DNA from: JASMHC01 sp964476515
GTDB lineage: Bacteria > Pseudomonadota > Alphaproteobacteria > Rhodobacterales > Rhodobacteraceae
Reading direction: 5' to 3'
NCBI GenBank assembly: GCA_964476515.1
Contig: CAYZAY010000002.1
Span: 1 to 64,000, forward strand
Length of the DNA stretch: 64,000 bases
Shown: one piece after another, positions 53,918-61,247 of the stretch
How the letters are laid out: every line of letters starts with the position of its first letter
Numbering within the stretch: position 1 is the stretch's first letter
Made by a program: the position numbers and the translations under genes
The notes under the pieces: generated by a model
What the model was told of the DNA's origin: nothing
Database searches by the model: none
The model's input: only the letters and a program-made list of their open reading frames with translations

Positions 53918-53980
53918 TAGATTCTCAGCCTAACCCGCAAATGGTTTCCATTTTGTTCTCATGCGCCATAAACTCGTCGC

Positions 53981-56377
53981 ATGAATCGCTTGCCCCCGCA
54001 AATCGCTGATTGGTTCACCGCCAAAGGCTGGTCCCCGCACCCGCATCAGCTTGATTTACTGGCGCAAAAAGACCTTCCTGCCCAACTACTTATCGCCCCC
54101 ACTGGCGGCGGCAAAACCCTTGCGGGGTTCCTGCCAACTCTCACCGAACTGACCCAACCGCATGAGGGTCTGCACACCCTTTATATCTCCCCTCTCAAAG
54201 CGCTTGCCGCCGACATTAAACGAAACCTGCAATCGCCCATCGACGAAATCGGCCTGCAAATTCGCGTCGAAGACCGCACCGGCGACACCTCTGCCACCAA
54301 AAAGAAACGCCAGCGCGCAGACCCACCGCATATCCTTTTGACCACACCAGAATCCCTCGCGCTGCTGCTCAGCTACGAAGATGCGCCGCACATCTTCAAG
54401 GGGCTTCAGCGGGTTGTCGTTGATGAAATCCATGCGCTGGCAGAGTCCAAACGTGGTGATCAACTGTTCCTTGGACTTTCCCGCCTCCAAGCTCTCTGCC
54501 CTGATCTTCGTCGCGTTGGTCTCTCAGCAACTGTCGATGACCCACAGGCCATCGCCAAACTTCTGGCTAAAAACCCCGATCCCTGCCCGATTTTGATGGC
54601 CGACCCAGGGCCCAATCCAATTATCCGCATGCTATGCACCAAAACCGCGCCCCCATGGTCCGGAGGCGGGGCGAAATACGCCATCAAAACCGTGCTTGAG
54701 CAAGTCAAACGCCACAAAACCACGCTAATCTTCCACAACACCCGCGCGCAGGCTGAAATCTTTTTCCATAACCTGTGGCTCATGAATCACGACAGCCTGC
54801 CCATCGGCATCCACCACGGCAGCTTGTCCCGCGACCAGCGAGAACGGGTCGAGGCAGCGATGGTAAACGGCGACCTGCGCGCCATCGTCTGTACAGGTTC
54901 TCTCGACCTTGGGATCGACTGGGGCGACGTGGATCTTGTCATCCAGATCGGCGCGCCCAAAAACGTCAAACGGCTTGTCCAGCGGATTGGCCGCGCCAAC
55001 CACCGTTATAATGCGCCGTCCAAAGCACTACTTGTCCCCGCCAACCGGTTCGAGGTTGTCGAATGCGTCGCCGCGCTGGACGCCGTCAAAGAAAACGACC
55101 TAGACGGAGACCCCCGTGGCCCGGGGCCCCTAGACGTACTTTGCCAACACATCCTGATCCGTGCCTGTTCTGGCCCCTTCCTAGCCGATGAGCTTTACCA
55201 AGAGATTAAAACTTGCGGCGCTTATCTGGATCTAACGCGCGAAGACTTTGACCGTTGTCTCGATTTCACCGCGACAGGGGGCTACGCGCTTCGTGCCTAC
55301 GACCAATGGAAACGTCTTGTTAACCGTGATGGCCACTGGCAGCTACGCGATTCCCGTTCAGCCCAACGCATCCGCATGAATATCGGCACGATCCAAGACA
55401 GCGACCTATTAAAAGTCCGCCTGCGGGGCCGCGGTGGCCGCCCCTTGGGCGAGGTCGAAGAAGCCTTCGCCGCTGGCCTGAGCCAAGGCGATACCTTTCT
55501 GATCGGCGGTCAGATTGTCGCCTATGAGGGCCTGCGCGAAATGACCGTGGAAGTCAGTCGTAACGCTTCCAAGAAACCCAAGATCGCCGTCTTTGGCGGC
55601 ACCAAATTCGCCACGTCGATCAAGCTTTCGCACCGTATTCTACGGATGTTTCAACAGGACTCTTGGCCCGACCTGCCCGCCCACACCGCCGCGTGGCTTC
55701 ACCTTCAGCGCGAAGTCTCTCAGCTTCCCCAACCCGACCGCTTGCTGGTTGAAACCTTTCCGTATGACGGCAACCACCATCTTTGCGCCTATGGGTTTGC
55801 TGGCAAAAACGCCCAACAAACGCTGGGCCTGTTGCTGACCAAACGGATGGAAGAATCCGGCCTGCATCCGTTGGGGTTTGTATCGACCGACTACGCTACC
55901 CTGATCTGGGGACTTGATCCTGTTAACGACCCTGCCGCATTGTTTGATGCGGACAGCCTGAAAGATGGTCTTGACGGATGGCTTGCCGGAAACGCCGTAA
56001 TGAAGCGCACCTTCCGCACATCGGCCACCATTGCTGGACTGATCGAACGCAACTTGCCGTCGAATCGTAAAACTGGTCGGCAGGCGACGTTTTCCAGCGA
56101 TATCCTCTATGACACGCTGCAAAAGTACGACCCCAATCATCTGATGCTCGACATCACGCACCGCGAAGCGATGAAGGGGCTAGTCGATTTCAACCGGATC
56201 GAAGAAATGCTGACCCGTATCAACGGACGGATTGACCGCATGACCCTCGACCGTGTCAGCCCGCTTGCAGCGCCAATGTTTCTGGAAATCGGCAAAGTTC
56301 CGATCCGTGGTTCAGCGGACGAAGCTCTGCTTGACCGCTACGAAGATGCCGCGCTGGACGAGGCGGGCCTGTCATGA
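53981..56377 (+). CDS. Ligase-associated DNA-damage-response DEXH helicase (Lhr-like)
   Basis: 798-residue superfamily 2 helicase. Motif I APTGGGKTLAGFLP, motif II VVVDEIHALAESKRG, motif III GLSATVDDP, helicase C motifs TLIFHNTRAQAEIFFHNLW, GSLDLGIDWGDVDLVIQIGAPK and LVQRIGRANHR, followed by the Lhr-core winged-helix domain and a C-terminal domain ending EDAALDEAGLS. The family is normally encoded with an ATP-dependent DNA ligase, an exonuclease and PdeM. Here only PdeM follows, with a four-base overlap. Confidence 0.93.
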   Translation: MNRLPPQIADWFTAKGWSPHPHQLDLLAQKDLPAQLLIAPTGGGKTLAGFLPTLTELTQPHEGLHTLYISPLKALAADIKRNLQSPIDEIGLQIRVEDRTGDTSATKKKRQRADPPHILLTTPESLALLLSYEDAPHIFKGLQRVVVDEIHALAESKRGDQLFLGLSRLQALCPDLRRVGLSATVDDPQAIAKLLAKNPDPCPILMADPGPNPIIRMLCTKTAPPWSGGGAKYAIKTVLEQVKRHKTTLIFHNTRAQAEIFFHNLWLMNHDSLPIGIHHGSLSRDQRERVEAAMVNGDLRAIVCTGSLDLGIDWGDVDLVIQIGAPKNVKRLVQRIGRANHRYNAPSKALLVPANRFEVVECVAALDAVKENDLDGDPRGPGPLDVLCQHILIRACSGPFLADELYQEIKTCGAYLDLTREDFDRCLDFTATGGYALRAYDQWKRLVNRDGHWQLRDSRSAQRIRMNIGTIQDSDLLKVRLRGRGGRPLGEVEEAFAAGLSQGDTFLIGGQIVAYEGLREMTVEVSRNASKKPKIAVFGGTKFATSIKLSHRILRMFQQDSWPDLPAHTAAWLHLQREVSQLPQPDRLLVETFPYDGNHHLCAYGFAGKNAQQTLGLLLTKRMEESGLHPLGFVSTDYATLIWGLDPVNDPAALFDADSLKDGLDGWLAGNAVMKRTFRTSATIAGLIERNLPSNRKTGRQATFSSDILYDTLQKYDPNHLMLDITHREAMKGLVDFNRIEEMLTRINGRIDRMTLDRVSPLAAPMFLEIGKVPIRGSADEALLDRYEDAALDEAGLS

Positions 56378-57078
56378 CGTCCTGTGACCTAATTCTATGT
56401 GGTGAAACGCTAACAGCCCGTGCATCGGGTGCGCTTTATTGGGCCGCTCAGCGAACTCTTGTCGTCTCGGACCTGCACCTTGGCCGTTCTGAGAGGATCG
56501 CACGCGAAGGCGGCCACATCATTCCGCCTTACGAAAATACCGACACGCTTGAGCGTTTAGAAAGCGAAATTAACGCCCTGAACCCCACAACGATAATCTG
56601 CCTTGGCGACAGCTTTGACGACCTGGGCGCGACAGCATCGCTTACTGAGCTGGAAACCGGTTGGATCACACGCCTTCAAGCGGGCCGCAAATGGGTTTGG
56701 GTCGAAGGCAACCATGATCCGGCCCCGCTTGATCTTGGCGGTACCAACACTGAAACCCTTGCCCTTACCCCACTCACGTTTCGCCACATTTCGACCAGTA
56801 CTGCACGCGGAGAAATCTCGGGGCATTTCCATCCCAAGGCCACAATCCCAACCCGAGGTCGGGGTATTTCGCGCCCATGCTTTCTGTTTGACGAACATAG
56901 GCTGATCATGCCTGCGTTTGGCACTTACACTGGGGGGATGAAGGTCACGCGCGAACCGCTTTCAGGGATGTTTGGCCGTGACGCCCAAGTGATCATTACA
57001 GGCAAGTCCGCGCGGCGGTTCCCGCTTCACTCTGCCGCTTCTAAGCGCAGCAAGCCTTCGGCTTCCAGTTCCGGCTGA
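56374..57078 (+). CDS. pdeM: Ligase-associated DNA-damage-response endonuclease PdeM
   Basis: 234 residues, calcineurin-like metallophosphoesterase. Metal motifs VVSDLHLGRSER, CLGDSFDDLG, WVEGNHDPAP and GEISGHFHPKATI in order. It partners the Lhr-like helicase. Standard length. Its last 52 bases overlap the 3' end of the LytTR gene on the other strand. Confidence 0.92.
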   Translation: MTSCDLILCGETLTARASGALYWAAQRTLVVSDLHLGRSERIAREGGHIIPPYENTDTLERLESEINALNPTTIICLGDSFDDLGATASLTELETGWITRLQAGRKWVWVEGNHDPAPLDLGGTNTETLALTPLTFRHISTSTARGEISGHFHPKATIPTRGRGISRPCFLFDEHRLIMPAFGTYTGGMKVTREPLSGMFGRDAQVIITGKSARRFPLHSAASKRSKPSASSSG

Positions 57079-57848
57079 TACTTGCGGCTAACGGGCACTT
57101 CTTTACCGCATATCAACTGCAGTCGCCAAGCCGACCCGTGTTTTAGAGCCCTTGTAATAGCCAATCGGTTAACCCAGTACGACCGGTGCGTATAAAAGCC
57201 GTCCACGCCTTCCATTTCATCGATCGCATCCTTGAATCGCATCCGCAAACGGTGAACACCCTTTTGCGTGTGAACCGCAACAAAGTGATCTTCCGCCGCC
57301 AGATACAGAACGACTGGGTTAATCTCTTCAGGAAGTCTACGCAAAATGCGCGGACCGGTATCTTCCGGCTGGAGTTGAGGTTCAGCTTGAACTTCCTCGA
57401 CCTCTTTTGCCGAGTCCGCCTTATTGCGGACAATCTCGATCACGTAGTTTCTAAGCCATAAAAATGACCCGGCGATCAGTGCAAGATACAAAAGCTGCAT
57501 CCCGTTACTTGGCAGGTAAGTTTGGCCGCCCACCCAGTTCGAAAAATAGAAAGACCACACAAGCAGAACAGAGCCGAATGTCGCCGTTAAGATTGCCACG
57601 GTGGCCGTTTCGATCAGTCCCTTTGCAACCGCTGGATAATGTAGGCGCAGGACAATCCGGATAAACAGTGCCGCACCACCGCCGACAATGAAAACGGGCA
57701 GCCAAAATGCCAATCTGAACGGCGCGGAAAATGATTGTAGCGTTCCAAAAGGCCCTGAAATCATACAGAATGTGGTGGCCAGTATCACTACCGCAAGTGT
57801 GATAGGCTCACGTATGCTCCTTCGCCAATGGCGAATAACCTCTTGCAC
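57027..57848 (-). CDS. Membrane-anchored LytTR DNA-binding regulator
   Basis: 273 residues. Four predicted membrane helices (about 15-35, 42-68, 80-105, 115-135), a charged linker (about 140-165), then a LytTR domain (about 170-270): YLAAEDHFVAVHTQKGVHRLRMRFKDAIDEMEG, FYTHRSYWVNRLAI, CGKEVPVSRKY. Direct membrane-to-DNA signalling is likely; neither ligand nor target is known. It is not near a histidine kinase. Convergent overlap with pdeM of 52 bases. Confidence 0.9.
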   Translation of the reverse strand: MQEVIRHWRRSIREPITLAVVILATTFCMISGPFGTLQSFSAPFRLAFWLPVFIVGGGAALFIRIVLRLHYPAVAKGLIETATVAILTATFGSVLLVWSFYFSNWVGGQTYLPSNGMQLLYLALIAGSFLWLRNYVIEIVRNKADSAKEVEEVQAEPQLQPEDTGPRILRRLPEEINPVVLYLAAEDHFVAVHTQKGVHRLRMRFKDAIDEMEGVDGFYTHRSYWVNRLAITRALKHGSAWRLQLICGKEVPVSRKYQPELEAEGLLRLEAAE

Positions 57849-57967
57849 GTTCGTTCCCCCCTGAACGTAGTCTCGTTAAACATATAGCCAAGACTTATAT
57901 ACCCTAGCAATAATCCATTGTTTACCTCACAGTTCCGTTACGGAAATTCAACCCAAAGGTGCACTAA

Positions 57968-58381
57968 ATGACCGATCGCATTCGGAAAAGTTTCGAAAAC
58001 CAAAACATGATGAAAACACTGGGGGCCGAGTTAACTGGCATTTCCGAAGGCCAAATAATCGTCACAGCGCCCATTCTGGAAGGGAGCAAACAGCAACATG
58101 GATATGGCCATGCGGCGCTGACATTCGCAATCGGGGACACTGCTGCGGGCTATGCCGCGCTATCCATGATGTCTGACGGAAACGAAGTCATGACGGCGGA
58201 AATGAAGATAAACCTGATTGCTCCTGCACAGGGGGATTTCCTTCGTGCCACCGGTAAAGTCATCAAGCCCGGCAAGCGATTGGTTGTTGTGACTGCCGAA
58301 GTCGAAGCAATTTCAGACGGCAAAGCGACTACTGTCGCTATTTTGCAGGGCACGATGGTTCCGGTGATTATTCGGTCGTAA
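57968..58381 (+). CDS. PaaI-type thioesterase (hotdog fold)
   Basis: 137 residues. QQHGYGHAALTFAIGDTAAGYAAL (hotdog helix, here HGYGH rather than HGG), then EVMTAEMKINLIAPAQGDFLRATGKVIKPGKRLVVVTAEVEAI. Acyl-CoA thioester hydrolysis is likely, with the substrate unknown. Third PaaI-type protein of the window. Convergent overlap of 14 bases with the CDGSH gene. Confidence 0.88.
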   Translation: MTDRIRKSFENQNMMKTLGAELTGISEGQIIVTAPILEGSKQQHGYGHAALTFAIGDTAAGYAALSMMSDGNEVMTAEMKINLIAPAQGDFLRATGKVIKPGKRLVVVTAEVEAISDGKATTVAILQGTMVPVIIRS

Positions 58382-59000
58382 ATCCGGCGGCCTTGTGGCT
58401 TGCGTCACAAAACGGCTTCTTCTTTGAATGGCCGCATCGACACAACCGAACTGCCTTGGTCCGTCCAATTTGTCGTCCGTTGCCGTTGGTGATTTCCAGA
58501 TTTCCTTTGATCGAAACCGACCCGTTTTGATTTTCAATCAGCTCAATCGGCCCACCAAGCCCCTCGGCTGTGTCCTTATCGCTGACGTCACATTCGCCCG
58601 TGGCACGGAAATGGCCCTTTAGGTGGGAATTGTCACAAAACGGCTTGCTCTTGGACAGTCCACACCGACACAAGGCTGCCCGCTGCATCCGTTCTTCACC
58701 AAAACGGATATCGCCCTTCAGCTTGATCGGGCCGTTTTCTGTAACTTGCGCGATATTCGTTCCGCTTGGCGATTCACCCGCCGCGCCGTCTTTTCGCTCG
58801 TACCGCAACGCACCCGACGGGCACGTCCGAACCATGGCGGCGATGTCGTCGGCTGACCCTTCATCCGGCAGCACCCAAGGCCTGCGGGATGGATCAAACA
58901 CTTTTGGCAAGGTTAGCCAGCACTTTCGAGAATGCACGCAGACCTGAAGATCAAAGGTAACCGCAATGTCTTCGCCTTCGTACCGTTTGTTACGCACCAT
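58368..59000 (-). CDS. Iron-sulfur protein: divergent ferredoxin domain plus two CDGSH domains
   Basis: 210 residues. Fer4_19-type domain (about 10-75; VCVHSRKCWLTLP and RTCPSGALRYER) and two CDGSH [2Fe-2S] modules with the C-x-C-x9-C-x3-H pattern: CRCGLSKSKPFCDNSH and CRCGHSKKKPFCDASH. A mitoNEET-type electron-transfer or redox-sensing protein. Start taken at MVRNKRYEG; its Shine-Dalgarno GGGAGG is part of the terminator hairpin immediately upstream. Confidence 0.9.
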   Translation of the reverse strand: MVRNKRYEGEDIAVTFDLQVCVHSRKCWLTLPKVFDPSRRPWVLPDEGSADDIAAMVRTCPSGALRYERKDGAAGESPSGTNIAQVTENGPIKLKGDIRFGEERMQRAALCRCGLSKSKPFCDNSHLKGHFRATGECDVSDKDTAEGLGGPIELIENQNGSVSIKGNLEITNGNGRQIGRTKAVRLCRCGHSKKKPFCDASHKAAGFTTE

Positions 59001-59005
59001 AGAAA

Positions 59006-59044
59006 AACCCTCCCGCTGAGCTGTCACCAGTCAACGGGAGGGTT
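59006..59044 (-). terminator. Terminator of the fhs-folD operon containing the CDGSH gene's Shine-Dalgarno
   Basis: AACCCTCCCG at 59006-59015 pairs over ten bases with CGGGAGGGTT at 59035-59044. On the minus strand it ends GGGAGGGTTTTTCT immediately before the ATG at 59000. It terminates folD transcripts and can sequester the ribosome-binding site. Confidence 0.82.
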
Positions 59045-59080
59045 CAAGAAGGGTCAAGCCCTGTCAATTCACGTGTTTGC

Positions 59081-59983
59081 TTAGGCAGTCAGGCCTTCAG
59101 GCTCTTCCAAGCCATTCGCGCGACAGCACGCGGTCAGCGTGTTGGCCAGTAGGCAAGCAATGGTCATCGGACCAACACCACCCGGAACAGGTGTGATCGC
59201 ACCGGCAACCTCTGAACAGCTCGCGAAATCAGCGTCGCCGACCAGCTTCATTTTGCCTTCGCCCTTTTCAGGGGCGTCGATACGGTTGATACCCACGTCG
59301 ATCACAGTCGCGCCCGGCTTGATCCAGTCGCCAGTCACCATCTCAGGGCGGCCAACAGCAGCCACAACGATGTCAGCGGCGCGGACAACCGATTCGATGT
59401 CTTTGGTACGCGAATGCGCGATCGTCACGGTGCAGCTGTCTTTCAACAACAGGTTCGCCATCGGCTTACCAACAATGTTCGAACGGCCAACCACAACAGC
59501 GTTCATGCCCGAAAGCGAACCGTGGTAGTCACGCAGCATCATCAGGCAACCAAGAGGCGTGCAAGGCACCATGGATTTCTGACCAGTTCCCAGCAGACCA
59601 ACGTTAGAAATGTGGAACCCGTCAACGTCCTTTGCGGGGTCAATCGAGTTGATCACCAGATCTTCGTTCAGGTGGCCCGGCAAAGGCAACTGAACCAGAA
59701 TACCGTGCACAGCCGGATCGTTGTTCAGATTGTCGATCAGCGCCAGTAGATCGGCTTCTGCTGTGTCTACGTCCAGCTTGTGCTCATACGAATTCATGCC
59801 GACTTCGACGGTCTGCTTGCCCTTCGAGCGCACATAAACCTGTGATGCAGGGTCTTCACCAACCAGCACAACGGCCAGACCTGGTGTGATCCCGTTTTCT
59901 TCTTTCAGGCGCGCCACACGTGCCGCAACCTTTTCACGAACTGTTCCAGCAAAAGCCTTGCCGTCGATAATATCCGCTGTCAT
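59081..59983 (-). CDS. folD: Methylene-THF dehydrogenase / methenyl-THF cyclohydrolase
   Basis: Bifunctional C1-folate enzyme. 300 residues with VYVRSKGKQTVEVGM (Tyr50, Lys54; the lysine is essential for the cyclohydrolase step), GILVQLPLPGHL, DPAKDVDGFH, PCTPLGCLMML, VVGRSNIVGKPMANLLL and ITPVPGGVGPMT. All catalytic residues of the family are present. Downstream of its divergent paralogue, separated by 12 bases. Confidence 0.96.
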   Translation of the reverse strand: MTADIIDGKAFAGTVREKVAARVARLKEENGITPGLAVVLVGEDPASQVYVRSKGKQTVEVGMNSYEHKLDVDTAEADLLALIDNLNNDPAVHGILVQLPLPGHLNEDLVINSIDPAKDVDGFHISNVGLLGTGQKSMVPCTPLGCLMMLRDYHGSLSGMNAVVVGRSNIVGKPMANLLLKDSCTVTIAHSRTKDIESVVRAADIVVAAVGRPEMVTGDWIKPGATVIDVGINRIDAPEKGEGKMKLVGDADFASCSEVAGAITPVPGGVGPMTIACLLANTLTACCRANGLEEPEGLTA

Positions 59984-59995
59984 CCAATTTTCCCC

Positions 59996-60877
59996 TTAGT
60001 GCTCGGTCGAAGCAAATGCTTCGCTGTAATATTCCATCTGCATGCGCGTCGCGAGTACGGCATTCTTCATCAACGTTGCAACCGTCACCGGACCAACTCC
60101 GCCCGGTACAGGCGTGATCCAGCCAGCGACTTCGGCGCAGCTGTCGAAGTCAGCATCGCCAACGGTTTTCCCGTCAACGCGGTTAATCCCGATATCAATC
60201 AGCGCCGCACCCGGCTTTAGCATATCACCGGTCACCAGACCTGCCTTACCAACAGCCACAAACACCGCGTCCGCTGCGCGGCTGTGCATGGGCACAGACC
60301 GTGTCATGTGGTGGCAAACTGTAACCGTCGCGCCCAGACCCATCATCAAGAAGGCAATCGGCTTCCCAACGATTTCCGAGTGCCCGATAACCGTGACGTT
60401 CAGACCTTGCATCGGCATGGGTAAGGTCTTCAAAATCTCAACCGCAGCCACAGCCGTACACGGACCCAAAGCCAGATCGTTATAAACGATGTTACCGATA
60501 GACGCCGGATGCATGCCTTCGACGTCTTTCAGCGGGTGCACAGTCTTTTGTAGCGCTTTAACCGGAATATAATCTGGCAAAGGACGCTGGATGATGATGC
60601 CGTTGACACGCGGGTCAGCATTCAAGCCCTGAACAATACCGATAAGCTGTTCCAGCGACGTGTTCGAAGGATAGCTCCGCGCTTCAAAAGTAACGCCAGC
60701 GCTTTCTGCAGATTTCTGTTGGTTACGGACGTAAAGCTCTGAGGCGGCTTCGTCGCCAACCGACACAGAAACCAAATGAGGCTGCCAGCCTGCATTTGCC
60801 AGCTGTCCAGCCTCTTGTGCAATCTCGGCACGCATTTGTGCGCCGATCGCTTTTCCGTCAATTATTTGCGCCCGCAT
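59996..60877 (-). CDS. Divergent FolD paralogue, probably without cyclohydrolase activity
   Basis: 293 residues, FolD fold, with VIGHSEIVGKPIAFLMM and ITPVPGGVGPVT. Key differences from the neighbour: YVRNQQKSAESAG puts Gln53 where the catalytic Lys belongs, KDVEGMH replaces KDVDG, PCTAVAAVEIL replaces PCTPxG, and the NADP region reads CHHMTRSVP. A Lys-to-Gln change at this position in human MTHFD1 (K56Q) abolishes cyclohydrolase but keeps dehydrogenase activity, so this protein may be dehydrogenase-only or bind another ligand. Confidence 0.9.
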   Translation of the reverse strand: MRAQIIDGKAIGAQMRAEIAQEAGQLANAGWQPHLVSVSVGDEAASELYVRNQQKSAESAGVTFEARSYPSNTSLEQLIGIVQGLNADPRVNGIIIQRPLPDYIPVKALQKTVHPLKDVEGMHPASIGNIVYNDLALGPCTAVAAVEILKTLPMPMQGLNVTVIGHSEIVGKPIAFLMMGLGATVTVCHHMTRSVPMHSRAADAVFVAVGKAGLVTGDMLKPGAALIDIGINRVDGKTVGDADFDSCAEVAGWITPVPGGVGPVTVATLMKNAVLATRMQMEYYSEAFASTEH

Positions 60878-60892
60878 CAGGCTCTCCTTGGC

Positions 60893-61192
60893 TTAGTCGA
60901 TGACCGCGGCCTCACGCGCAATTGACCATTCAATGATCTGCCGCCAAACGTCTTCGACCAACTCAGGGTCCAATCCTTTGACTTGCGCGGTTGCCCGGAC
61001 TTTAGAAACAACATCTTCGACCCTATCCGGTATTCGCGCTTTCAAGCCTTCTGCCGGCTTAAGTTCGATAGCTCGGTCTATATAGCTTGCGCGGATATCC
61101 AGCAGTGAGACGAGTTCTTTATCCAAAGCGTCGATTTCGCTGCGCAACTCAGACATTGAGTCACAAGATTGCGGGCATGTGTAAGTCGTCAT
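60893..61192 (-). CDS. Chorismate mutase-type protein (AroQ/PchB-like)
   Basis: 99 residues from MTTYTCPQSCDSMSELRSEIDALDKELVSLLDIRASYIDRAIELK, the three-helix AroQ fold with the N-terminal arginine and DRVEDVVSKVRATAQVKGLDPELVEDVWRQIIEWSIARE. Chorismate to prephenate is the expected reaction, or isochorismate-pyruvate lyase. Unusual partner for C1-folate genes; 15 bases before the divergent folD. Start chosen after the hairpin at 61203; a longer frame begins inside fhs. Confidence 0.86.
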   Translation of the reverse strand: MTTYTCPQSCDSMSELRSEIDALDKELVSLLDIRASYIDRAIELKPAEGLKARIPDRVEDVVSKVRATAQVKGLDPELVEDVWRQIIEWSIAREAAVID

Positions 61193-61202
61193 TCGTGAAT
61201 CC

Positions 61203-61228
61203 GGCGGGTCAAAATATTCTGACCCGCC
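61203..61228. terminator. Strong hairpin between fhs and the chorismate mutase gene
   Basis: GGCGGGTCA pairs perfectly with TGACCCGCC around eight bases. A run of eight Ts follows on the plus strand only, so it is a canonical terminator for antisense transcription and, in the operon direction, more likely an intercistronic or attenuating hairpin. Confidence 0.6.
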
Positions 61229-61247
61229 AGTATCTTTTTTTTGGGTC

